Of a stretch of 44,150 nucleotides of DNA, positions 15,182 to 22,831 are shown piece by piece. The number at the start of each line of letters is the position of its first letter. Position 1 is the first letter of the stretch. A model generated the notes under the pieces. It worked only from the letters and a program-made list of their open reading frames with translations. It was not told the DNA's origin and ran no database searches. The DNA is from an uncultured Bacteroidia bacterium. Its GTDB lineage: Bacteria; Bacteroidota; Bacteroidia; Bacteroidales; UBA932. Where the stretch lies: contig CADAJF010000019.1 of the NCBI GenBank assembly GCA_902788175.1, positions 1-44,150 of the forward strand, in the 5' to 3' direction. The position numbers and the translations under genes were made by a program.

Positions 15182-17046
15182 TACTTATAGGGTGGAACTT
15201 CCTTAAGGTCAATCATTTCCCGCAGGACGGGCAGCCAGTTCCGGTCTGCGGTGCCAAAGGCGCTGCGCACCTGCTCCAGGGTGTATTGGCCGTTGCGGGA
15301 GGTAATCCATTCCTTCAATTGCTGCGAAAGCTCCCGGGGCCTGGCCGCAGCGGCGCGGCAGATGTCGCACTTCCCGCAGGGGGCGCTCTCCTGCTGCCCG
15401 AAGTAGCGAAGCAGGAACTGCGAACGGCACTCGCTCTCCTGCTGCACGTACTCCTGCATGGTCTGGATGCGCTCGCGGAAGGTAGTGCGGAGCATCTGGT
15501 AGCGCTTAGGTGAGAGCTGGACATTGCCGGGCTGCAGGCGGCCGTGCTGGATGCACAGGACGGTAGCGTGGTCTGCGGGGATGTAGCGTACCACGTGGTT
15601 GACGCTTAGCCCGTACAGAAGCTGCCTGAGTTGGGCTGGGCTCACGCCGGCGCGCCGGGCAACAGCTTCCTCGTCGATGGGCGTGGGGAAGGAGAAAATG
15701 CCCGTATACATGCGCATGAGGGCCTCCAGGACGGCGGGCATGGCAGGGTCCGGCAGTTCTATGCCGTATAGGTCCTGCCGGGCCGTTTCTATCTGGATGC
15801 GGGTGGGGATGTCCATGTCTTCCACCAGCGTCCAGTGCCCTTCCCTGTCCAGGTACTGGATGGCGTGAAAGGCCGGGGAACGCTGCAGGCGGTACTGCTT
15901 GCAAAACTCCGTCAGGTCGAATTTGAGCATGCGGCCCATACCGGCTTCGTAGGGAATCTGGAAGTGGATATGGACCTTATGGTAGATGTCTTCGATGTAT
16001 TCCAGGGAAGGGAAGGTGACCTCTTCCAGCTGCTTCAGGCGCGAAAGGTCCGTTCCGTTCCAAAGGAGGACGGCGTAGGAGGGGAGACCGTCGCGTCCTG
16101 CCCGCCCGGCTTCCTGGAAATAGGCCTCCGGGCTGTCCGGAAGGTCTGCGTGGACCACAAAACGCACGTCCGGCTTGTCTATCCCCATGCCAAAGGCGTT
16201 GGTGCACACCATGACACGGGTACGCCCGTCTTTCCAATCCTGCTGCCTTAGAGCGCGCGTCTGGCCGCCCAGCCCGGCATGGTAATAGGAGGCCGATACC
16301 CCCGCAGCGCGCAGGCTCTGCGCCAGTTCCTCTGCGCGGCTGCGGCTGCGGACATAGACGATGCCGCTGCCGGGGACACCGTCGCAGATGCTGCGGATCT
16401 GGCCCAGTTTGTCCTGGGCCTGGCGCACCACGTAACTGAGGTTGGGGCGCTCGAAGCCGCTGCGAAGGAGGTTGGGCTCCCGGAAGCGGAGGCGCTCCAT
16501 GATATCTGCGGCCACCTGCGGTGTGGCGGTGGCGGTAAGGGCAATGACCGGGGCCTCCAGGCGCTCCCGCAAAGTCCCTATTTCCAGGTAGTTGGGCCTG
16601 AAATCGTAGCCCCACTGCGAGATGCAGTGGGCTTCGTCCACTACAATATAGGAGACCTTGAGGACGGGAAGGTAGGACTGGAAAAGCTGGGTTTGGAGGC
16701 GTTCCGGGGAGAGGTAGAGGAAGCGGTAGTCTCCGTAGGCGGCGTTGTTCAGGGCAAGGTCCACCTCCCGGCGGCTCATGCCGGCATGGATGGCGATGGC
16801 CCGGATACCCCTTGCCTGGAGGTTCTGCACCTGGTCTTTCATGAGGGCGATCAGGGGCGTGACCACCAGGGCCAGGCCTTCCTCCTGCATGAGAACCGGC
16901 ACCTGGAAGCAGACGCTCTTGCCGCCACCGGTAGGGAGAATGGCCAGCACGTCCCGGCCCTGGGCTGCCTCCCGGACTATCTCCTCCTGCATGGGACGGA
17001 AGCTGTCATAGCCCCAATACCGTTTTAATACCTCCAGTGCGTTCAT
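15181..17046 (-). CDS. RecQ-type ATP-dependent DNA helicase, short form
   Basis: 621 residues. Helicase motifs in order: WGYDSFRPMQ motif 0 (11-20), LPTGGGKS Walker A (37-44), DEAHCISQWGYDFRP, TATATP, and the motif V/VI block FGMGIDKPDVR..EAGRAGRDG. The zinc-binding RecQ-Ct region follows (ECRSQFLLRYFG...PCGKCDIC). The tail is about 50 residues and has no recognisable HRDC domain, so this is a short paralog class rather than full E. coli-type RecQ. It unwinds DNA 3' to 5' in recombination and repair. The ATG at 17046 gives the conserved N-terminus; longer readings run into the divergent gene. First gene of recQ-MATE-unknown. Confidence 0.93.
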   Translation of the reverse strand: MNALEVLKRYWGYDSFRPMQEEIVREAAQGRDVLAILPTGGGKSVCFQVPVLMQEEGLALVVTPLIALMKDQVQNLQARGIRAIAIHAGMSRREVDLALNNAAYGDYRFLYLSPERLQTQLFQSYLPVLKVSYIVVDEAHCISQWGYDFRPNYLEIGTLRERLEAPVIALTATATPQVAADIMERLRFREPNLLRSGFERPNLSYVVRQAQDKLGQIRSICDGVPGSGIVYVRSRSRAEELAQSLRAAGVSASYYHAGLGGQTRALRQQDWKDGRTRVMVCTNAFGMGIDKPDVRFVVHADLPDSPEAYFQEAGRAGRDGLPSYAVLLWNGTDLSRLKQLEEVTFPSLEYIEDIYHKVHIHFQIPYEAGMGRMLKFDLTEFCKQYRLQRSPAFHAIQYLDREGHWTLVEDMDIPTRIQIETARQDLYGIELPDPAMPAVLEALMRMYTGIFSFPTPIDEEAVARRAGVSPAQLRQLLYGLSVNHVVRYIPADHATVLCIQHGRLQPGNVQLSPKRYQMLRTTFRERIQTMQEYVQQESECRSQFLLRYFGQQESAPCGKCDICRAAAARPRELSQQLKEWITSRNGQYTLEQVRSAFGTADRNWLPVLREMIDLKEVPPYK

Positions 17047-17050
17047 AACT

Positions 17051-17083
17051 TGCGAAGTTACGAAAAAAAGGCGTAACTTCGCA
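17051..17083. promoter_or_regulatory. Symmetric divergent promoter: perfect 12-bp inverted repeat
   Basis: TGCGAAGTTACG (17051-17062) and CGTAACTTCGCA (17072-17083) are exact reverse complements around a 9-nt A-rich spacer. Each arm carries a TAACTTCG -7 box pointing outward, toward recQ (ATG 17046, six bases on) and ybaK (ATG 17086, four bases on). For ybaK a CTTG lies at the -33 distance (17049-17052). Both transcripts would be essentially leaderless. The palindrome could also be an operator. Confidence 0.6.
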
Positions 17084-17085
17084 CC

Positions 17086-17556
17086 ATGGCTGTGCAGAAA
17101 ACCAACGCTGCCCGGCTGCTGGATGCAGCGGGCATTGCCTATACGCTGGTTCCCTACGAGGTGGACGAGCAGCACCTGGAAGCTTCCCACGTGGCGGAGC
17201 AGCTGGGGGAGGACCTGGACCGGGTGTTCAAGACCCTGGTGCTTCGCGGAGACCGGGGCGGCCTCTTCGTGTGCGTGGTGCCGGGTTCCCTGGAAGTGGA
17301 TTTAAGGGTGGCTGCCCGCATCTCGGGCAATAAAAACTGCGCCATGATCCACGTGAAGGAACTTTTGCCGCTTACGGGCTATATCCGGGGCGGATGCAGC
17401 CCCGTGGGCATGAAAAAGCCCCTGCCCACCTACATCCATGAAAGCGCCCTGCTATGGGATAGCATCTATGTGAGCGCCGGCGTCCGGGGGCTGCAGCTGT
17501 GCCTGGCCCCGCAGGATTTGATAGATTTCACCGCTGCCGGTATCTATCCGCTCTGA
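17086..17556 (+). CDS. ybaK: YbaK-type aminoacyl-tRNA deacylase
   Basis: 156 residues, the normal size. YbaK-family enzymes hydrolyse mischarged Cys-tRNA(Pro) in trans and act in the cytoplasm with prolyl-tRNA synthetase. The signatures are KTNAARLLDAAGI at the N-terminus, the LEASHVAEQLG..VFKTLVLRG region, and GYIRGGCSPVGMKK (about 101-114), the strongest family mark. The ATG at 17086 follows a TAACTTCG box by four bases, so the message is probably leaderless. It is a single gene, divergent from recQ and convergent with queE, with only three bases between the stop codons and no terminator hairpin. Confidence 0.93.
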   Translation: MAVQKTNAARLLDAAGIAYTLVPYEVDEQHLEASHVAEQLGEDLDRVFKTLVLRGDRGGLFVCVVPGSLEVDLRVAARISGNKNCAMIHVKELLPLTGYIRGGCSPVGMKKPLPTYIHESALLWDSIYVSAGVRGLQLCLAPQDLIDFTAAGIYPL

Positions 17557-17559
17557 TAA

Positions 17560-18180
17560 CTAGCGGATATTCAGTAATTTGTGGGTTTGCAGGGAAAGGC
17601 GCCAAGGCGCTCCGGCTTCCCGGATGCAGGCTATGCATTGCGCCGTGAGGGAGGCATTCGCCTGGGCGTTGCCGGTGTCGCAGGGCTGCAGGAAATGCCA
17701 GGTAGCAGGGAAAGCGGCCCAAAAGTGCAGCCGCTCCTGCGGGAGACTCCCGTCAAAGACCAGCTTCAGTTCATCGGCCTTTTCCAGCACTACCTTACCC
17801 TTTCCTTGAAGCTGGGGGACATCTTCCTTGGGACTGAGCGTAATCCAATCTATGCCGACAGGCACTTCGCAGGTTCCGTTGGTTTCCACGTGCACGCTGT
17901 AACCCGCCTGGTGGAAGGCGTCCAGGAGCTCTTTATCGGCCTGCAAGAGGGGTTCGCCGCCTGTGAGGCAGATGCGCCGGCAGGGACCGCCCAGCGTCCG
18001 GACCTTCTCCAGGATGGCCCCGGCACTGAGAAGGACGCCATCCTCATGGGAAGTGTCGCAGAAAGAGCAGCGGAGGTTGCAGCCGCTCAGGCGGACAAAG
18101 ACCATGGGGGTACCCGTCCAGAAGCCTTCGCCCTGCAGGCTGTAGAAGATTTCGTTTACGCGATAGGTTTTAGCGCTCAT
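17560..18180 (-). CDS. queE: 7-carboxy-7-deazaguanine synthase
   Basis: 206 residues. This radical SAM enzyme converts 6-carboxytetrahydropterin to 7-carboxy-7-deazaguanine in the queuosine/preQ0 pathway. The cluster motif C34-NLR-C38-SF-C41 is canonical CX3CX2C, followed by TGGEPLLQ (SAM-binding GGE) and HVETNGT; FYSLQGEG at 12-19 is the family N-terminal mark. It overlaps queD by 11 bp and is the third gene of a kinase-queD-queE unit. The product is the substrate of QueC, encoded on the other strand at 24.0 kb. Confidence 0.95.
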   Translation of the reverse strand: MSAKTYRVNEIFYSLQGEGFWTGTPMVFVRLSGCNLRCSFCDTSHEDGVLLSAGAILEKVRTLGGPCRRICLTGGEPLLQADKELLDAFHQAGYSVHVETNGTCEVPVGIDWITLSPKEDVPQLQGKGKVVLEKADELKLVFDGSLPQERLHFWAAFPATWHFLQPCDTGNAQANASLTAQCIACIREAGAPWRLSLQTHKLLNIR

Positions 18181-18499
18181 AGGCGGCCATGTTCATCTCC
18201 GACTCCCACACCTCTACGCGGTAGGCGTTTTCTACGTGGTCGCAGATCCAGCGGGCAATGTTTTCCGCGGTGGGGTTGAAGGGCAGTACCTCGTTCAGGT
18301 TCTTGTGGTCCAGCATGCCGGAGATGTCCCGCTTGATGTGGGTGAAATCCGTTACCATGCCGTCTGCGTTGAGGGTTTCGCTCTTGCAGTAAACTTTGAC
18401 AATCCAGTTGTGGCCGTGCAGGTCTTCGCACTTGCTTTCATAGGTGAGATGCAGCGCATGGGCGCTGGAAATCTCCAGGCGTTTGCAAACGTAATACAT
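18170..18499 (-). CDS. queD: 6-carboxy-5,6,7,8-tetrahydropterin synthase
   Basis: 109 residues, the usual short QueD form. It turns 7,8-dihydroneopterin triphosphate, the FolE product, into 6-carboxytetrahydropterin. Zinc ligands H14, H28 and H30 are in SSAHAL and LHGHNW; the catalytic Cys24 is in SKCEDLHGH. The DHKNLNEV and PTAENIARW motifs are also present. The start lies five bases after the BadF-type kinase stop and the end overlaps queE, so the three genes share a transcript. Confidence 0.95.
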   Translation of the reverse strand: MYYVCKRLEISSAHALHLTYESKCEDLHGHNWIVKVYCKSETLNADGMVTDFTHIKRDISGMLDHKNLNEVLPFNPTAENIARWICDHVENAYRVEVWESEMNMAAYER

Positions 18500-18504
18500 A
18501 GGCT

Positions 18505-19302
18505 TTAGAAATGATAAACGGCCAGCCCTTCCATGGGCGAGCGCAGGAAACGGGAAAAACGGACGCCGTATTCCGCCCCCAGGCGTCTCAGGATAGCTTC
18601 GCAGGCATGGCCGAAACCGCCCACCACCCCAAGAGGCAGTGAAGGATAAAGGCTTAGCACCCGCTCGAAAAAGCGGCGGAAGTTTCCGTCCACAAGGCCC
18701 CGGACGTACTCGCTTGCCGCGTAATGCTGCATGAGAAAAGGCGCAAAGCCGCCCAGGTAGCGGGCCGGTCCCGGCGTGGCGTAAACGTTTCGCACCAGGG
18801 TGGGGTAGTCTGCAGGGAAGTGCGCCTCAAAGGCGGTAGCAACGTCCGGGGGGACGAGGCCACGGAAATAATCGGCCAGAAAGAGCTTTCCCAGGACGGC
18901 GGCAGAGCCTTCGTCTCCCAGGATGAACCCGCCGCAGTTCACCTTGTGTACAATGGCGGAACCGTTGTACTGGCAGGTATTGGCCCCGGTGCCGATAATG
19001 GCCGCCAGCCCCTGTTGCGTTCCGCACACGGCACGGGCGGCGCCCAGCATGTCGGAGGAGCACTCGACGCGGGCGCCGGGGAACCACTTGTCCCAGTCGA
19101 TGGGAACATCTCCCACCAGGCCGGCGGCGTAAAAGTACACCTCCCGGACACCCGGGCCCAGCCCGGAACTGGCTTCCCGCAGCACCGCCTCCAACTGCTC
19201 CGGCGGCGTTTGCTGGAGGTTGAAACCGGCGGTGCGCAGGTTTTTTCCGCTGCTAAGGAGCCACTCCGCTTTGGTGGCTCCGCAATCGACAATCAGTTTC
19301 AT
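18505..19302 (-). CDS. BadF/BadG/BcrA/BcrD-type ATPase, N-acetylglucosamine-kinase-like
   Basis: 265 residues of the ASKHA fold: phosphate-1 loop DCGATKAEWLL (6-16), the GTGAN motif near 105, and the GDEGSAAVLGK adenosine-side motif near 128. Relatives in Bacteroidetes are annotated as N-acetylglucosamine kinases or BadF ATPases. A sugar kinase is more likely than a benzoyl-CoA reductase activator, because no Cys cluster or reductase subunit is seen. The ATG at 19302 follows a TTTG-N20-TAACTTCG promoter by five bases. It is the first gene before queD and queE; no link to queuosine is evident from the protein itself. Confidence 0.85.
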   Translation of the reverse strand: MKLIVDCGATKAEWLLSSGKNLRTAGFNLQQTPPEQLEAVLREASSGLGPGVREVYFYAAGLVGDVPIDWDKWFPGARVECSSDMLGAARAVCGTQQGLAAIIGTGANTCQYNGSAIVHKVNCGGFILGDEGSAAVLGKLFLADYFRGLVPPDVATAFEAHFPADYPTLVRNVYATPGPARYLGGFAPFLMQHYAASEYVRGLVDGNFRRFFERVLSLYPSLPLGVVGGFGHACEAILRRLGAEYGVRFSRFLRSPMEGLAVYHF

Positions 19303-19307
19303 CTGTG

Positions 19308-19339
19308 CGAAGTTACTGCTTTTATCACCCAATTGCAAA
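19308..19339 (-). promoter_or_regulatory. Promoter of the kinase-queD-queE operon
   Basis: On the minus strand TTTG (19336-19339), exactly 20 bases, then TAACTTCG (19308-19315), five bases before the ATG. The TTTG is formed by the end of the T-run of the upstream tRNA terminator. The spacing supports TAACTTCG as a working -7 variant and a leaderless message. Confidence 0.7.
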
Positions 19340-19368
19340 AAAGGAGGGCGCGCCTGCCCTCCTTTTTT
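19337..19368. terminator. Terminator of tRNA-Thr
   Basis: AAAAAAGGAGGGC (19337-19349) pairs perfectly with GCCCTCCTTTTTT (19356-19368) around loop GCGCCT: a 13-bp stem with A/T tracts on both sides, so it can work in either direction. It lies two bases after the 3' end of the tRNA. Confidence 0.88.
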
Positions 19369-19369
19369 G

Positions 19370-19442
19370 AGCCACTCAGGAGGCTCGAACTCCCGACCTG
19401 CGCGTTACGAATGCGCTGCTCTACCGACTGAGCTAAAGTGGC
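19370..19442 (-). tRNA. tRNA-Thr (anticodon CGT)
   Basis: 73 nt with all four arms: acceptor GCCACTT/GAGTGGC (one G.U), D-arm GCTC/GAGC, anticodon loop TTCGTAA with CGT at positions 34-36, and T-arm GGGAG/CTCCT around TTCGAGC. It decodes ACG. The CCA end is not encoded. The base pair next to the anticodon loop (31-39) is A.C instead of a Watson-Crick pair. It has its own promoter upstream and a strong terminator downstream. Confidence 0.95.
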
Positions 19443-19469
19443 CTGTCCGATTGTGGTGAATCGGGACTG

Positions 19470-19501
19470 CAAATATAAAGGAATTTTTGTATTTTTGCAA
19501 A
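19470..19501 (-). promoter_or_regulatory. Promoter of tRNA-Thr
   Basis: On the minus strand TTTG (19498-19501), a 20-base spacer and TATATTTG (19470-19477), a perfect consensus. It overlaps the outward -7 box of the flavoprotein gene on the other strand, so the two promoters share DNA. Confidence 0.85.
19490..19497 (+). promoter_or_regulatory. -7 box of the flavoprotein-queC operon
   Basis: TATTTTTG lies 17 bases before the ATG at 19515. No TTTG is found at -33. The box lies inside the tRNA promoter of the opposite strand. Confidence 0.55.
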
Positions 19502-19514
19502 CTATTTTAAAGCT

Positions 19515-21014
19515 ATGCGTTCGGATATCATTGTTATCGGTGGAGGTGCGGCCGGGCTGGTTGCAGCTGTTGGAGCAGCCCGTGAGCTTGCTCAGAGCGG
19601 GAATGGCGGCACCGTGACCGTCCTGGAAAAAATGCCCAAGGCGGGCCGTAAGGTCATGATTACAGGCAAAGGCAAGTGCAATTTCACCAATGTCAAGGAT
19701 TGGGGAGATTTCAGCGCCCATATCCGGACGGACGTCAACTTCGTAAGCCCCTCCTGGCACAACCTTACCCCGGAGGATGTAGTCCGCTTCTTCAAGGAGT
19801 ACGGGCTGCCTTCCGTAGTGGAGCGCGGAGACCGCGCATACCCCGCCTCGCACATGGCCGGGGACGTGGTGGACACCCTGCTCCGTGCGTGTACCCTCTG
19901 CGGCGTGAAGGTGGTGACAGACTGTGAGGTCAAGACCATAGACACCACCCCCCGCGGCTTCAGCCTGGACTGTGTCCAGACCACCCGCCGGCAGGTGCGC
20001 CTTCCGGTGCAGGATAACCGCAAGTCTAAGCCCGGAAAACCGGCCCCCACCCGGGAGGAACTTACCATTGAACCCGTAGAATACACTTGCCGCAAGCTCA
20101 TTGTAGCCACCGGCGGTCTGTCCTATCCCGGCACCGGCTCTACCGGAGACGGCTACATGTGGGCAGAGGAACTGGGCCACAGCATAGAGGCCTGCATGCC
20201 CTCCCTGACGGCCCTGGTGCCGGCGGGGTACAAGGAGGCATCGGCCCTTGCGGGAGAAATCAAACAGGCTTTCCGTGGCCGGACGGTGTACGGAAAAACG
20301 AAGGAACGCAAGATTTCCCCGCTGCCGCAGTGGTATCCCCATTTTGACAAGCATATAGAGCGCATAACCCCGCTCAGCGAGCTGGGAGAGCTCTTTAACG
20401 GCAACACCCTGGAGAATGTTCAGCTGAGCCTGAGCGTGAACGGGGAACTGGTGCAGCAGGAATTCGGCGACATAGAGTTCACCGACGGTGGCCTGGAAGG
20501 CCCGCTGGGCTTCATGGTCAGCCGCAAGGCCGTCAGGGCCCTGGAAGGCGGGCAGAAGGTATCCGTGAGCATGGACCTCAAACCCGCGGTGGAGCTGGAG
20601 AAACTGGATGCAGACGTTCACGCCAAGTGGGAGGAAGTGATTCAAGATGAGCGTTCCCGCGGCCAGAGCTTCCAGCGCCTTTTCCGCATCATGCTGGGCA
20701 AGCTCATCCCCTGGAACCTGACCCTGGCCTTCCTCAAGACCAACCCCAAGGTGAGTGTGGACACCCTGGCCGCCACCCTCAAGGACTGGCGCCTGGACAT
20801 AGCCGGCTTTGTGGGCTTCGAGCGCTGCGTCATCACCGCCGGCGGGGTAAGCACCCAGGAAGTGGTGGCCAAAACCCTGGAATCCAAAAAGCAGCCCGGC
20901 CTATTCTTTGCCGGTGAGGTCCTGGACATGGACGCCGATACAGGCGGCTACAATCTCCAGCTGGCCTTCGCCTCCGGCTACCTGGCCGGCCAGTCAGCAG
21001 CAAAATCATTATAA
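19515..21014 (+). CDS. BaiN/HI0933-family flavoprotein (NAD(P)/FAD-dependent oxidoreductase)
   Basis: 499 residues. An N-terminal Rossmann FAD-binding segment (DIIVIGGGAAGLVAAVGAAR, 4-23) is followed by the family-specific GRKVMITGKGKCNFTN near 50-65. A second glycine motif, VATGGLSYPGTGSTGDGY (about 197-214), and the C-terminal FAGEVLDMDADTGGYNLQLAFASG close the FAD site. HI0933/YhiN/BaiN proteins are flavin oxidoreductases of mostly unknown substrate; some act on bile-acid intermediates, but that cannot be read from sequence. An insert near residues 165-185 is rich in Lys, Pro and Arg. First gene of a six-gene plus-strand unit. Confidence 0.9.
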   Translation: MRSDIIVIGGGAAGLVAAVGAARELAQSGNGGTVTVLEKMPKAGRKVMITGKGKCNFTNVKDWGDFSAHIRTDVNFVSPSWHNLTPEDVVRFFKEYGLPSVVERGDRAYPASHMAGDVVDTLLRACTLCGVKVVTDCEVKTIDTTPRGFSLDCVQTTRRQVRLPVQDNRKSKPGKPAPTREELTIEPVEYTCRKLIVATGGLSYPGTGSTGDGYMWAEELGHSIEACMPSLTALVPAGYKEASALAGEIKQAFRGRTVYGKTKERKISPLPQWYPHFDKHIERITPLSELGELFNGNTLENVQLSLSVNGELVQQEFGDIEFTDGGLEGPLGFMVSRKAVRALEGGQKVSVSMDLKPAVELEKLDADVHAKWEEVIQDERSRGQSFQRLFRIMLGKLIPWNLTLAFLKTNPKVSVDTLAATLKDWRLDIAGFVGFERCVITAGGVSTQEVVAKTLESKKQPGLFFAGEVLDMDADTGGYNLQLAFASGYLAGQSAAKSL

Positions 21015-21018
21015 TTTT

Positions 21019-21621
21019 ATGGATAAAAAATCTTACGCATTTGGCATGAGCGTCGCGTCCAGCTTTTACCAGCAGGGCATCAAGGTCGCTAACGTAGAAG
21101 ACTTCCTGGCCGGCCTGAAGGCCATGCTCACGGGCAGCCAGCCGGCCATCAGCCTGGAAGAGGCCGGAGAGGCCCTGGAGGCATTTTACAAGGAACTGGA
21201 ACAGGAAACCTCCGAGCGGGCCGCCGCAGCCGGCGCCGCCGCTAAGGAGGAAGGAGAGAAGTTCCTGGCCGCCATGGCCAAGGACCCGGCCGTGAAAGCC
21301 ACCGGCAGCGGTCTCATGTACAAAGTGATCAAGGAAGGCAGCGGCCGCAAGCCCAAGGCCACGGACAAGGTCTATTGCCACTACGAAGGCACCTTCCCGG
21401 ACGGACAGGTCTTTGACAGTTCCTACAAGCGGGGCGAACCCATCGAGTTCGGCCTGAACCAGGTGATCAAGGGCTGGACGGAAGGCCTGCAGCTCATGAG
21501 CGAAGGCGCCAAGTATGAGCTCTATCTCCCGTACCACCTGGCCTACGGGGAAAGCGGTACCCGCGGCATTCCGCCGTGCAGCGCCCTCAAGTTCGTGGTG
21601 GAACTCATAGAAGTCCGCTAA
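21019..21621 (+). CDS. FKBP-type peptidyl-prolyl cis-trans isomerase
   Basis: 200 residues. A helical FKBP_N-type dimerisation region (about 1-95, starting DKKSYAFGMSVASSFY) is followed by the FKBP catalytic domain (about 108-200), with VYCHYEGTFPDGQVFDSS, VIKGWTEGLQLM and LAYGESGTRGIPP. It catalyses proline isomerisation in protein folding. There is no signal peptide, so a cytoplasmic FklB-like role is likely. I chose the ATG at 21019, four bases after the upstream stop; an in-frame extension would run back through the flavoprotein gene. Confidence 0.93.
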   Translation: MDKKSYAFGMSVASSFYQQGIKVANVEDFLAGLKAMLTGSQPAISLEEAGEALEAFYKELEQETSERAAAAGAAAKEEGEKFLAAMAKDPAVKATGSGLMYKVIKEGSGRKPKATDKVYCHYEGTFPDGQVFDSSYKRGEPIEFGLNQVIKGWTEGLQLMSEGAKYELYLPYHLAYGESGTRGIPPCSALKFVVELIEVR

Positions 21622-21630
21622 TACCGCTGC

Positions 21631-22215
21631 GTGGACATCATTCAGTTCATAGAGGTCTTTGCACTGGTAACCGGCATCGCTTATGTGGTGCTGGAAATCC
21701 TGCAGAAAAACGCCATGTGGGTGCTGGGCGTCCTGACGGGCGCAGCCTGCGCCTTCAGCTTCGGCATCCAGCGCATCTGGGCCTCCATGGGACTGAACAT
21801 CTATTATGTAATCATGTCCGTAGTGGGCTATATCCAGTGGCGCCGTGCCAGTGAAAAGGTAGGGGAGGGAGAGATCCATCTGGCTCCCCTCAGCCGCAAA
21901 ACAGCCCTTTGGAGCGCGCTGGCTTTTGTGTTGGGCTCGGCGGTCCTGATGCAGGTTCTCCGCGCCGCCGGGGATGCCCATCCGGAACTGGACGCCCTGG
22001 CCGCCATGCTCAGCGTGATTGCTACCTGGTGGCTGGCCCAGAGCTATTTGCAGCAATGGCTCCTCTGGATTGTAGCGGACATCTTTACCACCTGGCTGTG
22101 CATCAGCACCGGACAGTACTGGATGTCGGCACTGTACCTCTCCTATGCGGTGAGCGCCGCCTACGGATACTATCACTGGAAATCAAAAGGAAAAATGCTG
22201 GCCGATGCCCTATAA
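21631..22215 (+). CDS. pnuC: PnuC-type nicotinamide riboside/mononucleotide transporter
   Basis: 194 residues with about seven hydrophobic helices. Family marks are the WVLGVLTGAACAFSF segment, LNIYYVIMSVVGYIQWRR (the PnuC NxYYxxxxxxGxxxW pattern) and the C-terminal LYLSYAVSAAYGYYHWK. PnuC proteins take up vitamin B3 forms, mostly nicotinamide riboside, by facilitated diffusion; some relatives carry thiamine. The start is a GTG at 21631, nine bases after the FKBP stop; no ATG fits. It overlaps recR by 11 bp. Confidence 0.9.
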   Translation: MDIIQFIEVFALVTGIAYVVLEILQKNAMWVLGVLTGAACAFSFGIQRIWASMGLNIYYVIMSVVGYIQWRRASEKVGEGEIHLAPLSRKTALWSALAFVLGSAVLMQVLRAAGDAHPELDALAAMLSVIATWWLAQSYLQQWLLWIVADIFTTWLCISTGQYWMSALYLSYAVSAAYGYYHWKSKGKMLADAL

Positions 22216-22831
22216 GGAGACATATCCTTCCGTCCTTCTTACGGATGCCGTGGAAGCGATAGGCTCGCTGCCGGGCGTTGGCCGCCGCAGTGCGCTCCGC
22301 CTGGCCCTTCACCTGCTGCGGCAGCCGGCAGAGAACGTGCACCACTTCACGGAGGCCATCAACCAGCTGCGGGACGGCGTGCACTACTGCCGCCACTGCC
22401 ACATGATCGCCGACGGGGACGAGTGCGCCATCTGCGCAGACCATCGCCGGGACCACCGCACCATCTGCGTGGTGGAGAGCGTCCGCGACGTGATGAGCAT
22501 CGAAGCCACGGGCCAGTACCACGGCGTGTACCATGTGCTGGGCGGCATCATCTCGCCCATCGCCGGCATAGGCCCCTCGGACTTGAGTATCAAAGAATTG
22601 ACAGAAAGGGTTTTCGGCCTGGAAAACCCGCAGGAGGCGGAACTCATCCTGGCGCTTAGCGGAGACGTGGAGGGGGAAACCACCGCCTTCTATATCTATC
22701 GGCAAATAGAAACTTCCCACATAAAAGTAACCTCGCTGGCCAGGGGGCTTGGCTTCGGCGACGACCTCGAGTACGCCGATTCCCTCACCCTGGGCCGCTC
22801 CATAACCAACAGACAAATCTTTAACCCATGA
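22205..22831 (+). CDS. recR: Recombination mediator protein RecR
   Basis: 208 residues. It acts with RecO to load RecA on SSB-coated DNA in gap repair. The helix-hairpin-helix segment GSLPGVGRRSA (20-30), the zinc finger C62-C65-C74-C77 (CRHCHMIADGDECAIC), the Toprim block ICVVESVRDVMSIEATGQYHG and the C-terminal Walker-B-like VTSLARGLGFGDDLEYAD are all intact. The start overlaps pnuC by 11 bp and the end overlaps the next gene by 4 bp (ATGA). Confidence 0.96.
   Translation: MPYKETYPSVLLTDAVEAIGSLPGVGRRSALRLALHLLRQPAENVHHFTEAINQLRDGVHYCRHCHMIADGDECAICADHRRDHRTICVVESVRDVMSIEATGQYHGVYHVLGGIISPIAGIGPSDLSIKELTERVFGLENPQEAELILALSGDVEGETTAFYIYRQIETSHIKVTSLARGLGFGDDLEYADSLTLGRSITNRQIFNP

Noticed and set aside
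18480-18491. Palindrome CGTTTGCAAACG as an operator
   Set aside because: It is inside the queD coding sequence (Val-Cys-Lys codons) and is short enough to be chance.
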